DNA of 64,000 bases from an uncultured Chloroflexales bacterium (GTDB taxonomy: Bacteria > Chloroflexota > Chloroflexia > Chloroflexales > Chloroflexaceae): the NCBI GenBank assembly GCA_937902315.1, contig CALGUG010000059.1:310001-374000 (forward strand), in the 5' to 3' direction. Of the stretch, positions 33,409 through 41,578 are shown piece by piece; position 1 is the stretch's first letter, and the number at the start of each line of letters is the position of its first letter. A program made the position numbers and the translations under genes. The notes below the pieces were generated by a model, which worked only from the letters and a program-made list of their open reading frames with translations, was not told where the DNA came from and ran no database searches.

Positions 33409-34260
33409 ATGTCAAAGGGCATCCAAGCGGCTACTGTCGATATCGTAACGCTGGTGGAGCAATACAGCATGATCAGGAATACTTTCTCGCGTTGTTTACA
33501 CACAATTCACCAATTGAACTGGGAACGTGGATGGTGCCTAAGCGAAGAGGAACAGTACAACTATGCAACGACCTTAGCGGAGTTGATTGCGGATGATTAC
33601 CCAGAAGATCAACTCAGACGGGCTATTGGGAATTACCACGACGATCATGTTCTCGTTGATGCCCTTCGAGATCGCAACCATGTCTGTCATGATGATGCAT
33701 GGTTAAAACTTGAACAGCGTGTCCGCCAAGTGTTAGTGTCGCGCCAGCTTCATTGGATCAGCGACGGCCAGCATGAATTTGAGGATCTGATTCAGGTCGC
33801 ATTACTAGAGATTGTGCGCTCATTACAGAACTTCCGTTACGCTTGCCACTTTTCGACTTGGGCTTATAAGGTGATTATCGACAGTGTGCGTCGAACGATG
33901 CGCGATAGCAAAGCTATCAAGCGATCTATTCGGCCGGATTCCCTCGATCGATCGGAGGAATTGCATCACCGCGCTGTTCAAATCCCTGCGCCGAGATCCG
34001 AGCAGCCCACACATATGGTTGACCTATGGGAGTTGCAAAGGCTGATTATGGAGATACTGTATACACACAAGGATAAGCGCCTTTTTTCGATCTTTGACCT
34101 CCATTATGTGCATGACCGCAGCATAGAGGAGATCGGGGAGAGGCTCAAGCTACATCCTTCGCGTATACGGACCTTATTGAAAGCGGCGCAACAACTTGTG
34201 CGCGAGTCCTCTGAGATTCAAGAGTGGCATTGCATCGTAGTAGAAACAGCGTTTGCCTAA
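33409..34260 (+). CDS. Sigma-70-family RNA polymerase sigma factor (ECF-like) with long N-terminal extension
   Basis: The 283-residue product has a sigma region 2 at about 125-168 (FEDLIQVALLEIVRSLQNFRYACHFSTWAYKVIIDSVRRTMRD), with the region 2.3/2.4 aromatic cluster, and a C-terminal region 4-like helix-turn-helix at about 228-262 (LHYVHDRSIEEIGERLKLHPSRIRTLLKAAQQLVRE). The first ~110 residues (with ERGWCLSEEEQYNYATTLAELI and EDQLRRAIGNYHDDH) match nothing I recognise and are unusual for ECF factors, which normally begin at region 2. Start ATG 33409 follows AGGA. It is a monocistronic gene behind a long AT-rich leader. It could be the target of the partner switch at 2-4 kb, but that is speculation. 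Confidence 0.8.
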   Translation: MSKGIQAATVDIVTLVEQYSMIRNTFSRCLHTIHQLNWERGWCLSEEEQYNYATTLAELIADDYPEDQLRRAIGNYHDDHVLVDALRDRNHVCHDDAWLKLEQRVRQVLVSRQLHWISDGQHEFEDLIQVALLEIVRSLQNFRYACHFSTWAYKVIIDSVRRTMRDSKAIKRSIRPDSLDRSEELHHRAVQIPAPRSEQPTHMVDLWELQRLIMEILYTHKDKRLFSIFDLHYVHDRSIEEIGERLKLHPSRIRTLLKAAQQLVRESSEIQEWHCIVVETAFA

Positions 34261-34493
34261 ATGGCATCGTCTTTTGCGATTATGCTGTATTTACCAAGCT
34301 CTTTTGGCGATGTACTGACAGTCCGAACCAACGATTTGCGAAAACTCAACCTAGTTTGTGTGAGATTTGAAGTCTATAGGCTCAATCTCACACATAACAC
34401 ATAAGCATTGAGCGGTTTTGATAAGCAGAAGAAAACCAATGTTGCTTAGCGGGAAACCATAACATTACTGCGAAAAGAGCACGCTTGGATTGA

Positions 34494-34533
34494 AAGGCCC
34501 ACTGAAGAGTTCTTAGCCTCTTCAGTGGGCCTT
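34494..34533 (-). terminator. Strong bidirectional terminator hairpin
   Basis: A perfect 16-bp stem, AAGGCCCACTGAAGAG (34494-34509) with CTCTTCAGTGGGCCTT (34518-34533). It lies 5 bases after the stop of the FAD oxidoreductase gene on the minus strand and could also stop transcription from the sigma-like gene. Confidence 0.8.
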
Positions 34534-34537
34534 GTAG

Positions 34538-35926
34538 TTATTTGTGACTCGTTGGGGGAATATTGCGGTTGAGCTGGAAGATATTGTAACGATCGTAGCG
34601 GGCTTTGATCTCGGCGAGACGCTGGTAGTTGGCGCGGTAGGCAGCGCGCAGGCTCTCTTCGTCAGCATCGTCGCCTTGGAAGTTGACATAAACACCCTTG
34701 TCGGCAAAGGGCAGCATGCGTTCGTAGGCTGCGCGCGCCCAAGCGATGTTGGCAGCACCATCGCCTTCGACCCACAGGCCGACGTTAGCGATCGAGAGAT
34801 GCGCTTCGCGTAACGCAAAGGCGGTAGCGCTAGGCTCGACGCGGGTGGCCGCGCCTTGAATCAAGTGGATGATGATGCAGTCGCTAGGCGAGCGCTGCTG
34901 GCTGATGGCAAAGATCTCGTCGAGGGCGGCGTCGCTCGGTTGGCTCAGCGAATAAGCGGTATCGAACGATTTCCAGTTGGCTGGCAACACCGGAGAAGCC
35001 ATCATATAGAATTCGGTATAGCTGCGTGGCCCGAGCAGATCGACTATGGGTGGTGCAGCTTGGCGCAGCGGTGCCAACAGGCGTTCGGCCGCTTGGAAAT
35101 CGTCGCCAGAGTAACAGGCTGCAACCAAAATAATCTCGCCCATATCGGGGATAGTTGTGATGGTAGAGTGAGCGATCAGCTCATCGGGCGCGTTCATCAC
35201 AATATCGCGATAGCTACGCAGCACAGCTTGGCCGTGCGCCAGCGGATAGATCAACAGACCGGCATAGACCTGGCTGAGCTGATACACTTTGTAGACGATG
35301 CTGGTAACGATACCGAAGTTACCGCCGCCGCCGCGTAAAGCCCAGAAGAGATCGGGGTTTTCTTCGTCGTTGGCAACGATCACTTCGCCTTCAGCGGTCA
35401 CAAGTTCGAAGGCCAGCACGTTATCGATCGTCATGCCGAAGCGGCCCATCAGCCAACCGATACCGCCTCCTAGGGTGGAGCCGCCCATACCGACGCTTGC
35501 ACAGGTGCCGGTGGTGGTGGCGAAGCCTCGGGCGCCCAAACCCTGCACCAGCATGCCGTTGGTGACACCCATCTGAACGCGCGCCACGCCCGAGACTGCA
35601 TCGAGATCGATCTTGTTCATAGGCTGAAGATCGACCATAAGCGCACCGTCGTAGGCACTCAAACCAGACAGGCTGTGACCGCCACTACGTACGGCGATCG
35701 GCAGCTCGTGGGCGCGAGCGAAACGAACGGCTGTAACAACATCTTGGGTCGTTTGGCAGCGTACAATCAAGGCTGGGTGGCGATCGAAACGGGCATTGGC
35801 TAATTTGCGCGCCTCGTCGTAAGCGGGCTGGCCTGGCTCTAACACTTCTCCTTCAACGCTGGCGCGTAGTGCTTCTACGAGGGCTGTATCTAAAATGGCT
35901 TCTGATTGGCTAGGCTGCATAATCAT
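34538..35926 (-). CDS. FAD-linked oxidoreductase, berberine-bridge-enzyme type
   Basis: The 462-residue protein has the PCMH-type FAD fold: PALIVRCQTTQDVVTAVRFAR, RSGGHSLSGLS and GTCASVGMGGSTLGGGIGWLMGRFG, then LRGGGGNFGIVT. The C-terminal NFQGDDADEESLRAAYRANYQRLAEIKARYDRYNIFQLNRNI is the BBE domain. The His of SGGHS and the Cys of GTC are the two residues that attach FAD covalently in bicovalent flavoproteins, so bicovalent FAD is expected. Relatives oxidise sugars, alkaloids or aromatic side chains with O2. No signal peptide is visible. AAGGAG lies 11 bases upstream of ATG 35926. Substrate unknown. Confidence 0.9.
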   Translation of the reverse strand: MIMQPSQSEAILDTALVEALRASVEGEVLEPGQPAYDEARKLANARFDRHPALIVRCQTTQDVVTAVRFARAHELPIAVRSGGHSLSGLSAYDGALMVDLQPMNKIDLDAVSGVARVQMGVTNGMLVQGLGARGFATTTGTCASVGMGGSTLGGGIGWLMGRFGMTIDNVLAFELVTAEGEVIVANDEENPDLFWALRGGGGNFGIVTSIVYKVYQLSQVYAGLLIYPLAHGQAVLRSYRDIVMNAPDELIAHSTITTIPDMGEIILVAACYSGDDFQAAERLLAPLRQAAPPIVDLLGPRSYTEFYMMASPVLPANWKSFDTAYSLSQPSDAALDEIFAISQQRSPSDCIIIHLIQGAATRVEPSATAFALREAHLSIANVGLWVEGDGAANIAWARAAYERMLPFADKGVYVNFQGDDADEESLRAAYRANYQRLAEIKARYDRYNIFQLNRNIPPTSHK

Positions 35927-36062
35927 CGCAGTCGTAACTCCTTATAGCTTTTGTTTTCGAGGTCAGACGCTATCAACGCGTTTATTACATCACGCTGGGC
36001 CGCAGATCTGAAGCTACAGGAGAGATACATTGCAGATACAAAAAGTGCGCCTTGCTTGTGTA

Positions 36063-36176
36063 ATACCAAATCCGATTGATGACTTTCTATTTGGCCTTCG
36101 GCAGAGTGGAACTTACTCTTTCCCGGTTTTTGTTTTCTGCCTTACACGAGCTCAAGGATTTAAACGGATTTGCTAT
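36063..36176 (-). mobile_element. MITE-like element, family A, complete (114 bp)
   Basis: The ends are ATACCAAATCCG (36063-36074) and CGGATTTGCTAT (36165-36176). The inner TTTGGCCTTCGGCAGAGTGG (from 36089) is the reverse complement of the interior of the copy at 2689-2809, so this copy is inverted. It lies upstream of the XRE/NB-ARC gene. Confidence 0.78.
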
Positions 36177-36269
36177 ACACAGATACAGAGCCGCTGTCGA
36201 CCGATACACGACTTATGGTTGAAGCAATCTACAACGTATGATGGATAGTGGAAGGGTGGGTGCAAACGG

Positions 36270-36275
36270 TATAAT
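36270..36275 (+). promoter_or_regulatory. Probable -10 box of the XRE/NB-ARC gene
   Basis: A consensus TATAAT lies 113 bases before the chosen start. No clear -35 was found. Confidence 0.4.
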
Positions 36276-36388
36276 GGCCTCTCATCAAGTATAAATTGCG
36301 TCTGTCTTGCAAACCAAAATAATCGTTGTGATTGTGTGCTGAGCGAACGACCTTGCACCATTACAGGAGGAGTGAGGGATGGACAGGT

Positions 36389-38938
36389 ATGAGTGAGCAC
36401 CTTTCTTTTGGAGCTTGGTTAAAGCGGATACGCCAGAAACAGGGCCTCACCCAAGACCGACTCGCAGAGCTGACAGGTTGTGCAACGCAAACGATACGCA
36501 AGATCGAGGGCGGCCAGCGACGTCCATCGTTTCATATGGCAGAACGTCTCGCCCAAGTGTTGCACATCGCTCCGCAAGACTATGAACGTTGGATGCAAGT
36601 AGCGCGCGAGATCCCAGCCCCCGAAGCGGAGCCAAACGCTTTGGTCGAGACCATCTCCGAGCCGCTCGGCTTCCCGACCTATTTGATGCCCTTTATCGGA
36701 CGTGAGCGCGAACGCCACGACCTGTTGCGTTTGATTCAAGCCGATGACTGCCGTTTGATCTGCTTGCTCGGCCCGGGCGGCATCGGCAAAACCCGCCTCG
36801 CAGTCGAAGTCGCCAAAGAGCTAACCAGCTTCCCCGATGGCGTCGCCTTTATCTCGTTGGCCGCTACCCGAGTGCCCAGTTTTATCGCTGGCACAATCAC
36901 CAATCTGCTCGGAATCCCGGTGGCTGTCTCGTCGGGCCCGACCGATCAGCTACTGGCCTATCTGCGCGAGCGTTCGATGCTGCTGGTGCTCGACAATATC
37001 GAACATCTGCTGCTCTCCGACAACGAAACGCTCAGCTTGATCCAGCGCATGCTGAGCGAAGCGCCCCGCCTCAAGATGATCGTCACTTCGCGCCAACGCT
37101 TGCAGCTTGCTAGCGCTTGGGTGATGGAGATCGGTGGTTTAGATCTTCCCCAAGCTGAACGAAACGAATTGGGACAGCATTCGTCGGCGTTGACTCTGTT
37201 TAGCGAGCACGCCCAACGCATCGAACAGGGCTTTCAACTAAACCATACAAACCAAGAGCTTGTGGCGACGATCTGTCGTCTGGTCGATGGCATGCCGCTA
37301 GGGATCGAGCTTGCTGCCGGTTGGGTGCGTATTCTCTCGCTCGAAGAGATCGCGCAAGAGCTGCTGCGTAGTCTGCACAACCAGCATCTTTCGGGCTGCA
37401 CACTGCCCGAGCGCCACCGCTCGTTGCACGATGTGGTCGACTATTCTTGGCAACTGCTGTCCGAGGCCGAGCGTCAGGCCCTGAGCCAGCTCGCGGTTTT
37501 TCGAGGTGGCTTCGAACGGGCCGCCGCTGAGTATGTCGCCCAAGCCAACCTAACGATTTTGGTTCAACTGATCGACAAATCCTTAGTGCGGCGTCAACAG
37601 AATGGACGCTACGAGCTGCACGAAGTGATCCGCCAGTATGCGGCGGCCCGTCTGGCCGAGCAGCCCACACAGCAGAGCAGCGCTTATCAACGCCATGCAG
37701 CCTATTATGCCCACTGGCTGAAAGAGCGCGCTGAGCCGCTGAAACAGAAACAGCAGTTTGCGGTTCGTGACGAGATCTCGCGCGAACTCGATAATATTCG
37801 TGCCATGTGGGATTGGGCGCTTGCCCAGCGTGAACACGCTTATTTTCGCGCTGCGGGCGAGGCTTTGCAGTGGTATTGCGAATTCCATATCCATCTGCAA
37901 GAGGGTGAGCGCTGGTTTTGCGAAGCCATCGAGGTGCTGCAGAGGCTGCTTGAAGCCCATAACGATCAGACAGTGCACGAAACGCTTGCTCAGCTTTTGT
38001 GGCACTACAGTCATATCGCTTCGCGCTTGGGCAATTTCGAGCAGGCCTATGATGCGGCCTGCGAGAGCAGCGCGCTTCTGGCTGAAGGCTCCAATCAAAC
38101 CTTGCGTTGTCAAGTAGAGATCACTTTGGGCTGGATCGCCTTTCAATTGGGTCTGTATGAGCAGGCCGATCGCTCCTTGCATCGAGCCACAAGCTATTTC
38201 AGCCCGCACGATCTCTGGAGTCAGGCCTTATGCCACACGTGGTTGAGCATGTACTACCATTCCCAGATGCGCACCAGCGAGGCAGAGCAGGCCTTTCGCA
38301 GCGCGTTGTCCTGTTATCGCAAGCTTGATGCACCCTGCGGAATGGTCTTTTGTGTCAGCTTTTGTAGCCCGGTCTTGATTGCATCGGGAGCATACGACGA
38401 GGCGCGAACTCTGCTGCGCGAATGTCTGATGATCGCCAGCAATGCCAACTACACCTATGGCATCGCTATCACAATGCTCTATCTGAGCCAAGTTGCGCTC
38501 GTAGATCAGGCCTATGAGGAAGCTCTGTACCTGCTGCACGAGAGTATCGCTCTGATGCGTAAGCTTGGGGTCGATTGGGAACTGACTCAAGCCCTCAACA
38601 CTTACGCCAATCTGCGTTTTCGTTTGAATCAGTTCGATCAAGCTCTGACCGCCTATCGCGAGGCCTATCGAGTCGCGGTCGAGCGCCAAGTGCTTCCCAA
38701 CGCTTTCGAGGCGCTGTTGGGTTTGGCGCACTGTTGTGTCAAGCGCCGAGCCTATGAAGATGCCCTGCTCTTCTGTTTGGTTCTGCGCGGGCACCCCTCC
38801 AGCGCTCGCCCCATTCAGCAGCAGGCAGGCGAACTGCAAGCCCAGGTAGAAGATAAGTTTTCTGAGAGCGCGTATAGTGCGCTTGAGGCCAAGAGCAGAC
38901 TGATCTCGCTCCATCATCTGGTTGATCGGCTGGCGTGA
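36389..38938 (+). CDS. XRE-type DNA-binding STAND ATPase (HTH, NB-ARC, TPR)
   Basis: The 849-residue regulator starts with an XRE helix-turn-helix (about 6-62: WLKRIRQKQGLTQDRLAELTGCATQTIRKIEGGQRRPS), then an NB-ARC domain with FIGRERERHDLLRLI, P-loop CLLGPGGIGKTRLAVEVAK, Walker B LLVLDNIEHLL, sensor VTSRQRLQL and DGMPLGIELAAGW, then about 350 residues of TPR-like helical repeats. This is the layout of the signal-integrating STAND regulators. ATG 36389 was chosen because a frame further upstream has no ribosome site in a suitable place; AGGAGG lies 18 bases upstream, which is long, and ACAGG is nearer. It is transcribed alone. Its target genes are unknown. It is a distant relative of the protein at 29755-32022, with a different N-terminal domain. 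Confidence 0.87.
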   Translation: MSEHLSFGAWLKRIRQKQGLTQDRLAELTGCATQTIRKIEGGQRRPSFHMAERLAQVLHIAPQDYERWMQVAREIPAPEAEPNALVETISEPLGFPTYLMPFIGRERERHDLLRLIQADDCRLICLLGPGGIGKTRLAVEVAKELTSFPDGVAFISLAATRVPSFIAGTITNLLGIPVAVSSGPTDQLLAYLRERSMLLVLDNIEHLLLSDNETLSLIQRMLSEAPRLKMIVTSRQRLQLASAWVMEIGGLDLPQAERNELGQHSSALTLFSEHAQRIEQGFQLNHTNQELVATICRLVDGMPLGIELAAGWVRILSLEEIAQELLRSLHNQHLSGCTLPERHRSLHDVVDYSWQLLSEAERQALSQLAVFRGGFERAAAEYVAQANLTILVQLIDKSLVRRQQNGRYELHEVIRQYAAARLAEQPTQQSSAYQRHAAYYAHWLKERAEPLKQKQQFAVRDEISRELDNIRAMWDWALAQREHAYFRAAGEALQWYCEFHIHLQEGERWFCEAIEVLQRLLEAHNDQTVHETLAQLLWHYSHIASRLGNFEQAYDAACESSALLAEGSNQTLRCQVEITLGWIAFQLGLYEQADRSLHRATSYFSPHDLWSQALCHTWLSMYYHSQMRTSEAEQAFRSALSCYRKLDAPCGMVFCVSFCSPVLIASGAYDEARTLLRECLMIASNANYTYGIAITMLYLSQVALVDQAYEEALYLLHESIALMRKLGVDWELTQALNTYANLRFRLNQFDQALTAYREAYRVAVERQVLPNAFEALLGLAHCCVKRRAYEDALLFCLVLRGHPSSARPIQQQAGELQAQVEDKFSESAYSALEAKSRLISLHHLVDRLA

Positions 38939-38974
38939 TCTCAAGTCAGAGTGCGTTTTCTATCTCCTCAGACG

Positions 38975-39030
38975 TAAAAGGCTTATAGCTCCCATTCCAT
39001 CCCTGGCGCGTCCGCCTTCGGCTATCAGAG
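38975..39030 (-). repeat. Partial MITE-like element, family B
   Basis: The core in reverse, CGCGTCCGCCTTCGGCTAT, is at 39007-39025, preceded by CCATTCCATCCCTGG. Only this part is recognisable. Confidence 0.55.
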
Positions 39031-39055
39031 GCTTATCCTCCCATCCGGGCGGTCA

Positions 39056-39100
39056 GCCCTCACCCCCCGACCCCCTCTCCCGCACTGCGGGCGAGGGGCT
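39056..39100. repeat. C-rich inverted repeat
   Basis: CCCTCACCCCCCGACCCCCT followed by CTCCCGC...GCGGGCGAGGGGCT. Strings of the form CCCTCACCCC...CCCCTCTCCC recur as intergenic repeats in many bacterial genomes. It lies 12 bases from the hairpin at 39112. Confidence 0.55.
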
Positions 39101-39111
39101 GAATGGTGATG

Positions 39112-39146
39112 TTGTCTGCGATTTCGCGTAGCGAAATCGCAGACAA
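39112..39146. repeat. Perfect 16-bp hairpin, family H
   Basis: TTGTCTGCGATTTCGC (39112-39127), loop GTA, GCGAAATCGCAGACAA (39131-39146). The inner GATTTCGC/GCGAAATC is shared with the hairpin at 55248-55284. No T run follows on either strand. Confidence 0.7.
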
Positions 39147-39284
39147 GCTCTCTGAGTTCTGTGCTCTCAAGGATAATTCTGTGATGCTATGCGAACGATC
39201 GCCTGTTGCTGCCGACACGACTTTTGGCTAATGCATAGCAAGCAGGAGAGGGGAGCACAGCCCTACCAATGAACTCGTACCCTG

Positions 39285-39340
39285 CCCTTCGGCAGGCTCA
39301 GGAACCGCTTGCTGAACCACAGGAACCGCCTGTCGAAGGG
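39285..39340. repeat. Inverted repeat of the CCCTTCGRCAGG type
   Basis: CCCTTCGGCAGGC (39285-39297) and GCCTGTCGAAGGG (39328-39340) form an imperfect stem around AGGAACCGC repeats. Similar strings are common intergenic repeats in other genomes. Confidence 0.55.
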
Positions 39341-39412
39341 TGCTGCTTGATCGCAACTGTAGCATTCTACAGCCCTGAAGCAATCACCCAAATATCTTAA
39401 ACAACCCTCTAA

Positions 39413-39572
39413 AAAGACACAGAGTCTTGGTGGCTCGTGTGGTGAATAAGCTCTTTGGCAGCGCAAGCTGCGAGGCGCTTGATAGCTTGCATGGATGGGC
39501 GGCGTTTTGGTAGCCGTAGGCGGACGCGCTAAAGATCGAATGGAGGCTAGGGAACCTTCCGCCCTTAAAACT
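39413..39572 (+). repeat. Decayed MITE-like element, family B
   Basis: The core GTAGCCGTAGGCGGACGCG is at 39510-39528, followed by AAGATCGAATGGAGG and CCTTCCGCCC as in other copies. The ends are degraded. Confidence 0.6.
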
Positions 39573-39609
39573 GGTCCCTAAATTGCTCCCGTTGGAGCTT
39601 GGGCAAACG

Positions 39610-39638
39610 AAAAACCCTCCATCACAATCGATGGAGGG
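39610..39638 (-). terminator. Rho-independent terminator of the tRNA gene
   Basis: On the minus strand CCCTCCATC pairs with GATGGAGGG and is followed by TTTTT. It lies about 11 bases after the encoded CCA end of the tRNA. Confidence 0.85.
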
Positions 39639-39648
39639 CTTTCTGGTG

Positions 39649-39724
39649 TGGAGCGGGAGACGGGACTCGAACCCGCGACAATCTGCTTGGAAGGCAGACA
39701 CTCTACCAACTGAGTTACTCCCGC
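39649..39724 (-). tRNA. tRNA-Gly (anticodon UCC)
   Basis: The minus strand reads as a complete cloverleaf. Acceptor GCGGGAG (from 39724) pairs with CTCCCGC. The D arm is ...CTCAGTTGGTAGAG, the anticodon arm TCTGC-CTTCCAA-GCAGA gives anticodon TCC, and the T arm is GCGGG-TTCGAGT-CCCGT with the usual TTCGA loop. The 3' CCA is encoded (39651-39649). Anticodon UCC reads glycine GGA and GGG codons. Confidence 0.97.
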
Positions 39725-39779
39725 ACGCCCCACTATTGTAGATGAAGCGGGGCGATTTGTCAACTTTTGAACGGCTAAG

Positions 39780-41540
39780 CTACCAGCCTCCGCCCGAGCG
39801 TTTGCCGCCGCCGAAGCCGCCACCTGAACGGCTGCCGCCGCCGAAACTGCCGCCCGCTCGACTGCCCGCGCCCCAGGTGCGCTGACTGCCGCCGCTACTG
39901 CGAGGACGGCTGCTTCCGCTAGAGGGTCGGCTGCTTCCGCCGCTGGGCCAAGGGTTGCGCCGTTCGCCCCAGCCGCCGCCCGAGATGATGATCGGCCCCG
40001 GGCTGATTGGGCCTTGTGAGTAGTTGCGCGACGCTGTTCGTAGCAGTTGCAGCGCGCGCTCGGCCTTCACCTTGGCTTGGTGCGCGACCTCGATCTGCTT
40101 TTTGATCTCGGCTTCGCTGTTTGCTCCGCGCGCCACACTCTTAAGCAGCTGGCGGGCCTCATTGATCAGCTTTGTCGGCTCGTCATAGGTCACGCGAACG
40201 CTCTGGTTTGGGAGCAGCGCATTCGCGCGATTGAGGATGAGCTCGGCTTCGTCGCGCTTTTGGTTGAGCTGTTTGCGCCACGAATCGATATGTTGGAAGT
40301 GGCTGTAAAGCTCTTGATAGACCTGTTGGGTTTGGTTTTGCAGCTCAGTGTAAGCCTGAAAACTCTCTTCCAACTTTTTGCGGCGCGCCAAGTCTTCGAC
40401 CTGCTGCGATTGCTGTAGGCCCGCCTGAGCGATCTGGGCTTGACGATGGAGCTGATCGATCTTTTGTAGCTGGCTGGCGGTGAAGTCGCCGCTGTGAATG
40501 CGCACGAACTGCTCGATCTTTTCGACTTCGCTTTGGGCCACGCCGCGCGCCCGCTCGATCTGCTCTAAGAGCTTGCGAATAGCTTCGACCTCGCTACGGG
40601 CGTTGTGTAGGGCGATATCAGCTTCGTTGTTGGCGGCCTGTGCTAGGCGCACCAGTTCCAGCCAATCGGGTTTGGGCTTCTGGGCCTCGTTTTGGGCTTG
40701 TTGCAGATAAGCTCGCGCTTGGGCCAGACGCTGATCGGGCTCTTGCGAGATCTCTGGATCGTTGCTGCGGATGTACTGTTCGGCCAGCTCGATATCGGTC
40801 TGTGCCGCGTTCATCTCCTCTTGGGCGGCGTTGCGAGCCGCTTGTAGATCGCTGAGACGCTTGATGATCGCGTCGATCAGAGCGGTCGCTTTGTCGAGCA
40901 GGCTGTCGGCTTGGTTGAGTCTGTCGCGTGCCTCGATAAAGCCCTGGGTCTGCATCGTATTTAGCTCTTTGGCTTGATTCCAATAGGTTTGGGCTAAATC
41001 GGCGGCGTTTTGGGCCTCGGTGCCGTTGCCGCGAATATCGCTCCAGGTGCTTTCGGCGAACTCGTCGACGATATCGAACTGCTCGCGGCCCAGCACAATT
41101 AGCTCGGCGACCTGCTCGCCACGCTTCTCGAGGGCTGCGATACGCTCGTCGTTCGATTGGCGGATGCTGACTAGACCTGGGCCATAGGTGTGGGCTTCGT
41201 CGAGCGCCACTTGAACCTGCTCGAAGCTCTGTTGTGGATCGCCTCCTTGTTGCAGAATCTGTGCCGCTTGCGATAAAAGCTCGCGCGCTTTGTCGAGCGC
41301 AGTGTGGCTGGCCTCGACCTTGTAGCCGTCGGCGCGGGTTGCTTCGGCATCTTTGCGGCCTTGTACAATCGCGGCTCGCAGCGCGATATAGCGCTGTAGT
41401 CGTTCGCGCAGCAGCTTAGCTTGTTCCGACGCCGCCTGGGCAGTTGTGATCGCTGCACTTGCTTCGCGTGCATCGAACTGCGCTTCGGCTTGTTCGAGGA
41501 GCTTTTGGGCCGGTGATAATACGCCAGCTTGATTAGGCAT
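39780..41540 (-). CDS. Downstream part of the TPM-domain protein: long coiled coil with Gly-rich tail
   Basis: The 586 residues from ATG 41540 are almost wholly helical and rich in Ala, Gln and Glu (QKLLEQAEAQFDARE, QQVEDLARRKKLEESF), ending in a low-complexity Gly/Ser/Arg tail (GGGFGGGKRSGGGW). There is no signal peptide and no membrane segment. The frame continues upstream of the ATG for 15 residues (LTDAATVWSELQGE) right to an A7 run, where a one-base slip would join it to the TPM protein at 41579-42562. Full-length relatives with an N-terminal TPM domain, one membrane helix, long coiled coil and Gly-rich end are familiar. It is therefore probably not an independent gene. tRNA-Gly follows downstream. 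Confidence 0.7.
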   Translation of the reverse strand: MPNQAGVLSPAQKLLEQAEAQFDAREASAAITTAQAASEQAKLLRERLQRYIALRAAIVQGRKDAEATRADGYKVEASHTALDKARELLSQAAQILQQGGDPQQSFEQVQVALDEAHTYGPGLVSIRQSNDERIAALEKRGEQVAELIVLGREQFDIVDEFAESTWSDIRGNGTEAQNAADLAQTYWNQAKELNTMQTQGFIEARDRLNQADSLLDKATALIDAIIKRLSDLQAARNAAQEEMNAAQTDIELAEQYIRSNDPEISQEPDQRLAQARAYLQQAQNEAQKPKPDWLELVRLAQAANNEADIALHNARSEVEAIRKLLEQIERARGVAQSEVEKIEQFVRIHSGDFTASQLQKIDQLHRQAQIAQAGLQQSQQVEDLARRKKLEESFQAYTELQNQTQQVYQELYSHFQHIDSWRKQLNQKRDEAELILNRANALLPNQSVRVTYDEPTKLINEARQLLKSVARGANSEAEIKKQIEVAHQAKVKAERALQLLRTASRNYSQGPISPGPIIISGGGWGERRNPWPSGGSSRPSSGSSRPRSSGGSQRTWGAGSRAGGSFGGGSRSGGGFGGGKRSGGGW

Positions 41541-41578
41541 TTCGCCCTGAAGCTCACTCCAGACCGTGGCGGCGTCGG

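Larger units (their letters stand above)
38939..39609. other. Repeat-rich gap between the XRE regulator and the tRNA
   Basis: About 670 bases with no gene. It holds, in order, a partial family B element (38975-39030), a C-rich inverted repeat (39056-39100), a perfect 16-bp hairpin (39112-39146), a CCCTTCGGCAGG-type inverted repeat (39285-39340) and a decayed family B element (39413-39572). Confidence 0.7.
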
